DNA from: Treponema sp.
GTDB taxonomy: Bacteria > Spirochaetota > Spirochaetia > Treponematales > Breznakiellaceae
Assembly: GCA_009780545.1 (NCBI GenBank)
Contig: WQZW01000075.1
Coordinates: forward strand, 1 to 6,978
Direction of reading: 5' to 3'
DNA length: 6,978 nucleotides
The notes beneath the pieces are model-generated. The model saw only the letters and a list, made by a program, of their open reading frames with translations. It was not told where the DNA came from and did no database searches. Within the stretch, counting starts at the first letter, position 1, and each line of letters opens with the position of its first letter. Below are positions 5,699 through 6,978 of the stretch, one piece after another. The position numbers and the translations under genes are program-made.

Positions 5699-6978
5699 AT
5701 GATCGATTTTGCCCAACTCCAAGAAACCGCCAAGAAAAACCTGGAACGGGACCGTTCCATTCGGAGCATAAAGGCATCCGGGCCCACCCTTGAATACGCC
5801 GTCTCCGATGCCGCCACCACGCTGGACATACCCGTGTACCGGGTCGAGTACGAAGTGCTGGAACGGGGCTTTCCCGGCTTTATGGGCATGGGAAAGAAGG
5901 ACTGGCAGATACAGGCATACGAACGGATATCCAAGATAAAGAAGAAGATAGACGTCGAAGAGGAAGTGTTCGAGGAGGTCGAGGCGGTTCCCCAGATCAA
6001 GAACAAGGACGGAAGGGCCTTCGTCTTCATGCAGGCGGGCGGCAAGGTCATGCTCAAGGTTACCCCCCCGGAAGGCCATGGCGCCCGGGCGGCCAGGCAC
6101 GACATTGAGCCGATCTTCCACAGGAAGGGTGCCGGCAACATCGACTGGAAGAAAGTGGAGAAGGCCCTGCACGTGGCTTCGGGCGAATACGTCCAGGTCG
6201 GCGAGTTCGATCATCATTCCTACAACGACAGCGTGGTGACGGTAAGGATCGCCGACGGCGACATGCAGGCCTTCATGACCGTTTCCGCCCCGGGCGAGGG
6301 CGGCTGCGACATTCCCTACGACGACTACGTCCTTACCCTGAAGATGAACAAGGTCGTGCACGGCATAAAGGAAGACTTCCTCCTGGAATTTGCCGACTGG
6401 CCCATCTACCGGGAGGAGGTGGAGGTCGCCGTGGGTTCCAAGCCGGTGGACGGAAAGCCGGCCTGGATGCAGTACGAGTTCGAGACCGACCAGAACAAGG
6501 TCAGGCTGAAGGAAGGCACTTCCGGCAAGATCAACTTCAAGGAGCTGAACATCATCCACAACGTGGTCGAAAACCAGCTTCTGGCAACGAAGATTCCCCC
6601 CCAGTCCGGAACCCCGGGCGAGACGGTTACCGGCCGTACGCTGCCGGCCGGCGACGGCAGGGACATCAGCATGCCGGTCGGCGAGAACGTGGTCGAAGGG
6701 CCGGATGGCGCGACCCTGTACTCGAAGATCAGCGGAAGGGTCGTGTTCACGAACGGCAAGGTCAACGTCGAGCCGGTGCTGGTCGTGGAGGGCAACGTCA
6801 GCCTCCAGACAGGGAACATCCTCTTCCTGGGAACGGTGGTCATCCGGGGCGACGTCGAGGACGGCTTCTCGGTGAAGGCCGCCGGCGATGTCGAGGTCCA
6901 CGGTTCCATCGCGCGGGCCGAGATCGACGCCGAGGGAAACATCATGGTCCATCAGGGCATCAACGGCAAGGGCGAGGG
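5699..6978 (+). CDS. fapA: FapA / DUF342 polymer-like flagellar assembly protein (3' end missing)
   Basis: The frame is open from the ATG at 5699 to the window edge, giving 426 residues of a protein that continues beyond. Family members have a beta-helix core; in Vibrio vulnificus FapA affects polar flagellar assembly and binds the glucose PTS protein EIIA, while the spirochaete role is not established to my knowledge. Visible parts: residues 25-75 resemble the Jag_N domain of KhpB/Jag RNA-binding proteins (VEYEVLERGFPGFMGMGKK); about 77-98 is a charged, Lys/Glu-rich linker; about 100-300 is the N-terminal FapA region; the DUF342 hallmark PPQSGTPGETVTGRTLPA is at 300-317; and from about 365 short repeated strands begin (GNVSLQTGNILFLGTVVI, then GDVEDGFSVKAAGDVEVHGS), typical of the right-handed beta-helix. 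No signal peptide is seen, so it is probably cytoplasmic. It follows fliA after 66 bases containing a sigma-28-like -10 box. The DUF342 assignment is strong; the flagellar role rests on context and family. Confidence 0.9.
   Translation, partial: MIDFAQLQETAKKNLERDRSIRSIKASGPTLEYAVSDAATTLDIPVYRVEYEVLERGFPGFMGMGKKDWQIQAYERISKIKKKIDVEEEVFEEVEAVPQIKNKDGRAFVFMQAGGKVMLKVTPPEGHGARAARHDIEPIFHRKGAGNIDWKKVEKALHVASGEYVQVGEFDHHSYNDSVVTVRIADGDMQAFMTVSAPGEGGCDIPYDDYVLTLKMNKVVHGIKEDFLLEFADWPIYREEVEVAVGSKPVDGKPAWMQYEFETDQNKVRLKEGTSGKINFKELNIIHNVVENQLLATKIPPQSGTPGETVTGRTLPAGDGRDISMPVGENVVEGPDGATLYSKISGRVVFTNGKVNVEPVLVVEGNVSLQTGNILFLGTVVIRGDVEDGFSVKAAGDVEVHGSIARAEIDAEGNIMVHQGINGKGE

Noticed and set aside
5678..6952. 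Long minus-strand open frame opposite fapA
   Set aside because: The plus strand encodes clear DUF342 motifs throughout this stretch; the antisense protein is Val/Asp/His/Leu-rich with no domain and no credible upstream signals.

Overview
The window is a GC-rich stretch (roughly 60% by eye) in which every gene reads left to right. It is almost entirely coding: an incomplete flhA, then flhF, flhG, an unnamed membrane-protein gene (called orf4 here), fliA (sigma-28/WhiG type), and the start of a fapA (DUF342) gene that runs off the right edge. From memory, the order flhA-flhF-flhG-small membrane protein-fliA-DUF342 is typical of spirochaetes such as Treponema and Spirochaeta. The protein signatures, for example a FlhA FHIPEP loop reading PVKMMAIDTEY, are compatible with that. 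I infer a fairly GC-rich member of the Spirochaetales/Treponemataceae; genus and species cannot be fixed from this sequence.

Layout. Positions 2-1711 encode the C-terminal four fifths of FlhA, the inner-membrane gate of the flagellar export apparatus. flhF (1701-3095) overlaps it by 11 bases, and flhG (3079-4020) overlaps flhF by 17 bases. orf4 (4022-4831) follows after one base and fliA (4835-5632) after three more. This packing indicates one transcript with translational coupling. The first real intergenic gap, 66 bases at 5633-5698, carries an exact GCCGATAA, the sigma-28 -10 element. It lies between the sigma-28 gene and fapA (5699 to beyond 6978). No RNA genes, mobile elements, CRISPR arrays or convincing terminators were seen.

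How the genes work together. FlhA is part of the export gate for flagellar rod, hook and filament subunits. The SRP-type GTPase FlhF and the MinD-type ATPase FlhG form a pair that sets where and how many flagella are built; FlhG keeps its N-terminal DQAxxLR FlhF-activating motif and a C-terminal amphipathic tail. FliA transcribes late flagellar genes. FapA is a DUF342 beta-helix protein tied to flagellar assembly in other bacteria. orf4 has no function I can name: two membrane helices, a long acidic Gly/Ser/Asp linker and a short charged C-terminal segment.

Most of the window is a well-known type of operon. The points most worth a second look are orf4, a Jag_N-like module at the start of FapA, the GCCGATAA box before fapA, and small departures from family consensus in FlhA and FlhF.
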